Positions 24,182-26,316 of a DNA stretch of 26,316 bases are shown in pieces; positions within the stretch are counted from its first letter, which is position 1, and each line of letters begins with the position of its first letter. Below the pieces are notes generated by a model. It was not told the origin of the DNA, made no database searches, and saw only the letters and a list, made by a program, of their open reading frames with translations. The translations under genes were made by a program, and so were the position numbers. The DNA comes from an uncultured Oscillospiraceae bacterium (lineage in GTDB: Bacteria; Bacillota; Clostridia; Oscillospirales; Acutalibacteraceae). The stretch lies in assembly GCA_900544375.1 (NCBI GenBank), contig UQUZ01000036.1:1-26316 (forward strand), written 5' to 3'.

Positions 24182-24226
24182 AGTTCAATTTAAACTCGTT
24201 TTTTTTAAATGAGTTCAAATTGAACT
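24182..24226. promoter_or_regulatory. Paired palindromic operator candidates upstream of the surface-protein gene
   Basis: AGTTCAA-A-TTGAACT (24212-24226) is a perfect 15-bp palindrome, and a near copy, AGTTCAATTTAAACT, is at 24182-24196. Centres are 30 bp apart, about three helical turns. The whole also reads as an inverted repeat of 20-base arms (18 of 20). They lie roughly 95-135 bp upstream of the -10 candidate, a position typical of an activator or looping repressor. Confidence 0.55.
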
Positions 24227-24260
24227 TTTTAATTGTTCTATCTATGAACTTCCTATAAAG

Positions 24261-24315
24261 GGGGGTTCGGTACCCCCACGAAAAATTCTGCCTGTATTTC
24301 GTTCGGCTGAACGAA
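24261..24315. repeat. Two short hairpins in the surface protein-SpoIID intergenic region
   Basis: GGGGGT/ACCCCC (24261-24266, 24272-24277) has a five-base loop, and TTCGTTC/GAACGAA (24298-24304, 24309-24315) a four-base loop. Neither has a T tract. The 384-bp gap (24042-24425) contains no gene; the rest of it is AT-rich. Confidence 0.5.
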
Positions 24316-24358
24316 TATAAAAACCCCCATAGCAAGCCCGAAAGCTGCTATGGGGGTT
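24316..24358 (-). terminator. Terminator of the SpoIID-domain gene
   Basis: AACCCCCATAGCA (24322-24334) and TGCTATGGGGGTT (24346-24358) form a perfect 13-bp stem. On the minus strand it is followed by a U-rich tract. It lies 67 bp past the stop codon. Confidence 0.9.
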
Positions 24359-24425
24359 ACTGGTCGCCAACCGTGCCAAGCCGGCCTCGACTTACTAGAG
24401 CCCGGCGCCAGATCGTTCATTTATC

Positions 24426-26316
24426 TTACGAATCCGGCACATAAGTGATGGTAAAACAATGCGATCGGATATCATAATCCATCACTTTCGCCCGAAAATC
24501 CTGGCCGCTCATCGTTTTGGAACCAACCTGGATCGCAGATACATAGCCAACTGATCCGCTGACCGCCGCATCGTGTGATTTAATCTTTAGCCATTGGGCC
24601 GGATCGCCGGCAAGTTCAATGCCAAGCGCGCTCTTTACACGGCTGCGAAGCGCTTCACTTGTGATGGTATAGGTCGTTTTATAATTCTTATGGTTTTTAT
24701 CCCCAGGGCTCGTACAGCCGCCCTGGAGATAGGGGTAGCCGCTACCGCCCCAAACGGTGCGCACATCCGCTGTTTTTCCCGCCGAGTAGGCAAAGAAGGT
24801 AGCGAGAATCGGCTCTCCGTTATAGGTCATATATTCGCCGAGCACTTCTTCCACCGCCTGCATGGCACGCGCGGAATAGGTGCTGCCTATCGCAACCCCT
24901 GTCACACGGTTTTGGCGCAAAATATAGGTATATGCGGCAACAGCCTGCGCCTTAAGTGCCTCCAGATGATAGGAGCCGCCCATCTCTTTCTCCAGAATGC
25001 GGGCAAGCACAACCTTCGTATCCACCTGCTGACCATTTACCTCCAGCGTTTCCGGATAGCAGCCATCCATCTTCTGCATCTGCACCCCAGGGAAATAATG
25101 CAGCAGGATCTCCCGATAATTCCACCCGCTCTTGGCGAATTCGTTTGCCCCAAACTGACTCATGCCAACGCCGTGCCCATAGCCATAAACTGTAAATTGG
25201 AATTTACCGCTTTTCCGCTGGGATGAAGGATGCGCCGTAGAAATTTCATCCGACGGAACCGAGCTCGGCGGCGTTGTTTGGGAGGAATCCGCATTGCCTT
25301 TTCCGGTGGTAGTCTCCGGCTTTGCTGTGGTGTCCGGCTGTTTCGATGATTCTTCCTCTTTTTTTCCGCCGGAATTCAGCTCATCCTCCATTGCCTGCGC
25401 TACCTCATCCAGGATTGCCTGATCCTTAGCGGGTGCAGCGGGCTTTTTAAGAGCAGATGCGGTCGGCAACCGCACGGCCGTGGAAGAATCCGCCTGCGTT
25501 TCCGCATCGGTTGTTTGCTGGCCGATATCGAAAGAAGCCTGCGCATTCTCCGGATCGGATGGCTGTGTCGCCTGTTGGCCTGCCGGTGCATGAGCCGATG
25601 AAAGAGAAACCTGCTGGGAGGAGCGGTTCTCCTGAAAGCGCAGCAAAACGCCCGTTCCGATGCAGAGCAAAATGGACAGGGAGAGCAACACACTCAACAC
25701 AGCCGCAAACGCCTTCCAGTGCGCCGGGCGTGCTTCCAGCTTGTCCGACCCTTTTTTTACTACCTGTTCCACCAATTCATAGAGGGCTTGAACGCCGTCT
25801 CCAATCAAAAGGCCAGGATGCTCATCTGGCTGCGCATAAAGCTGGCGCACCTGCGCACCGCTTTCCTCTGCAACAGCAATGAGCAAAAAGGTTTCCACTC
25901 TGCCTTCTTTTTTTACGGTATATACGTTTGTAATGGCAGCGCCAAGCGGGGTGCCTTCCTCCTGCATGGCCCGGCGGGCAAGCTCCGCCGCATACTGCTT
26001 GGCGGAACCCTCGTCCGGTTCGCAAAACGCATTGCTATAGATCAGCCGCCGTGCGGCCAGCTCATTTTCTCCCGCCGCTTCCTTGAGGAATTCCACCGTG
26101 GGCGTTTTGGCGAAGGCGATGCGTAAATCTTTAGCCTCCAACGCCTCCATCGCCCGCTGTGCATATTGTCCAGGAGCGGCAGCTTGTGCAGCCAGTTCTT
26201 CCGGCTCGTTTCTGTTTTCTGATTCGCCTTGCGCAGGGGCGCCATTTGCCTGTTTCGGCTTTTGCTCAGCTTGGGGCTGTGTCTCCCGCGTTTGCCGGCC
26301 GAGCTGTGAGCCGGAT
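24426..26316 (-). CDS. Membrane protein: CinA-like N-terminal region joined to a permuted SpoIID/LytB domain (5' end outside window)
   Basis: The frame is open from 24426 to the window edge, 629 visible residues; the internal ATG at 26150 has no ribosome site, so the gene is cut at its 5' end. Visible residues 1-52 are a Gln/Glu/Pro-rich linker. Residues about 55-188 resemble a CinA/PncC C-terminal domain (LEAKDLRIAFAKTPTVEFL, LIYSNAF) but lack its AESCTGG and YSNxxK active-site residues. One membrane segment (about 201-225) and a long Ser/Thr/Gln-rich linker follow. The outside part is SpoIID/LytB: VYGYGHGVGMSQFGANEF (376-393) comes first, then LARILEKEMGG (E444 as candidate catalytic Glu), EALKAQAVAAYTY and AYSAGKTADVRTVWGG, ending SHCFTITYVPDS. 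In standard SpoIID the GHGVGMSQ motif follows this end. Likely a peptidoglycan lytic transglycosylase-type enzyme acting at the envelope. Confidence 0.82.
   Translation of the reverse strand, partial: SGSQLGRQTRETQPQAEQKPKQANGAPAQGESENRNEPEELAAQAAAPGQYAQRAMEALEAKDLRIAFAKTPTVEFLKEAAGENELAARRLIYSNAFCEPDEGSAKQYAAELARRAMQEEGTPLGAAITNVYTVKKEGRVETFLLIAVAEESGAQVRQLYAQPDEHPGLLIGDGVQALYELVEQVVKKGSDKLEARPAHWKAFAAVLSVLLSLSILLCIGTGVLLRFQENRSSQQVSLSSAHAPAGQQATQPSDPENAQASFDIGQQTTDAETQADSSTAVRLPTASALKKPAAPAKDQAILDEVAQAMEDELNSGGKKEEESSKQPDTTAKPETTTGKGNADSSQTTPPSSVPSDEISTAHPSSQRKSGKFQFTVYGYGHGVGMSQFGANEFAKSGWNYREILLHYFPGVQMQKMDGCYPETLEVNGQQVDTKVVLARILEKEMGGSYHLEALKAQAVAAYTYILRQNRVTGVAIGSTYSARAMQAVEEVLGEYMTYNGEPILATFFAYSAGKTADVRTVWGGSGYPYLQGGCTSPGDKNHKNYKTTYTITSEALRSRVKSALGIELAGDPAQWLKIKSHDAAVSGSVGYVSAIQVGSKTMSGQDFRAKVMDYDIRSHCFTITYVPDS

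Overview
The window looks like a chromosomal segment of a gut-type, low-to-mid GC Gram-positive bacterium of the class Clostridia (Oscillospiraceae-like is my best guess). The reasons are strong AGGAGG-type ribosome sites, the paired glgC/glgD ADP-glucose pyrophosphorylase genes typical of Firmicutes, a sortase-type surface protein, a SpoIID/LytB-domain protein, a MoxR-DUF58-transglutaminase operon, and many XRE and PadR regulators. No rRNA, tRNA, CRISPR array, transposase or phage structural gene was seen.

Region 1 (1-4120) is accessory in character. It opens with a 1.3-kb gene-free stretch holding two diverged copies of a hairpin-rich repeat in inverted orientation (about 254-520 and 655-950). 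A small ribbon-helix-helix gene follows, then two SLOG/DUF1273 paralogues that share a 172-bp block of identical DNA. Two XRE repressor genes lie between them on the minus strand, with palindromic operator candidates, and a PadR regulator comes last.

Region 2 (4121-7108, minus strand) carries a membrane-anchored M23/LytM peptidase and a PutP-type sodium/proline symporter, separated by a strong terminator. Region 3 (7214-11608, minus) is a tightly overlapping operon: a previously unmarked 58-codon gene, a MoxR AAA+ ATPase, a DUF58 protein and a TgpA-like membrane transglutaminase. Divergent from it is an iron-containing alcohol dehydrogenase (11828-13036) with its own promoter and terminator.

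Region 4 (13492-19597, plus) is a complete glycogen synthesis operon, glgB-glgC-glgD-glgA: GlgC/GlgD make ADP-glucose, GlgA polymerises it and GlgB branches it. It has a recognisable promoter and a closing hairpin. The glgC-glgD gap holds mutually exclusive stem-loops, one of which would cover the glgD ribosome site.

Region 5 (19736-26316) holds an XRE regulator divergent from a histidine-phosphatase-like protein whose catalytic RHG motif reads RNG, a large secreted surface protein with an IPGTG sorting signal and a paired palindromic operator candidate upstream, and a 5'-truncated (by the window edge) membrane protein. That last protein seems to join a degenerate CinA-like cytoplasmic domain to an extracellular SpoIID/LytB domain in circularly permuted order. 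It, the two SLOG modules and the unmarked small gene of the MoxR operon are the most interesting items.
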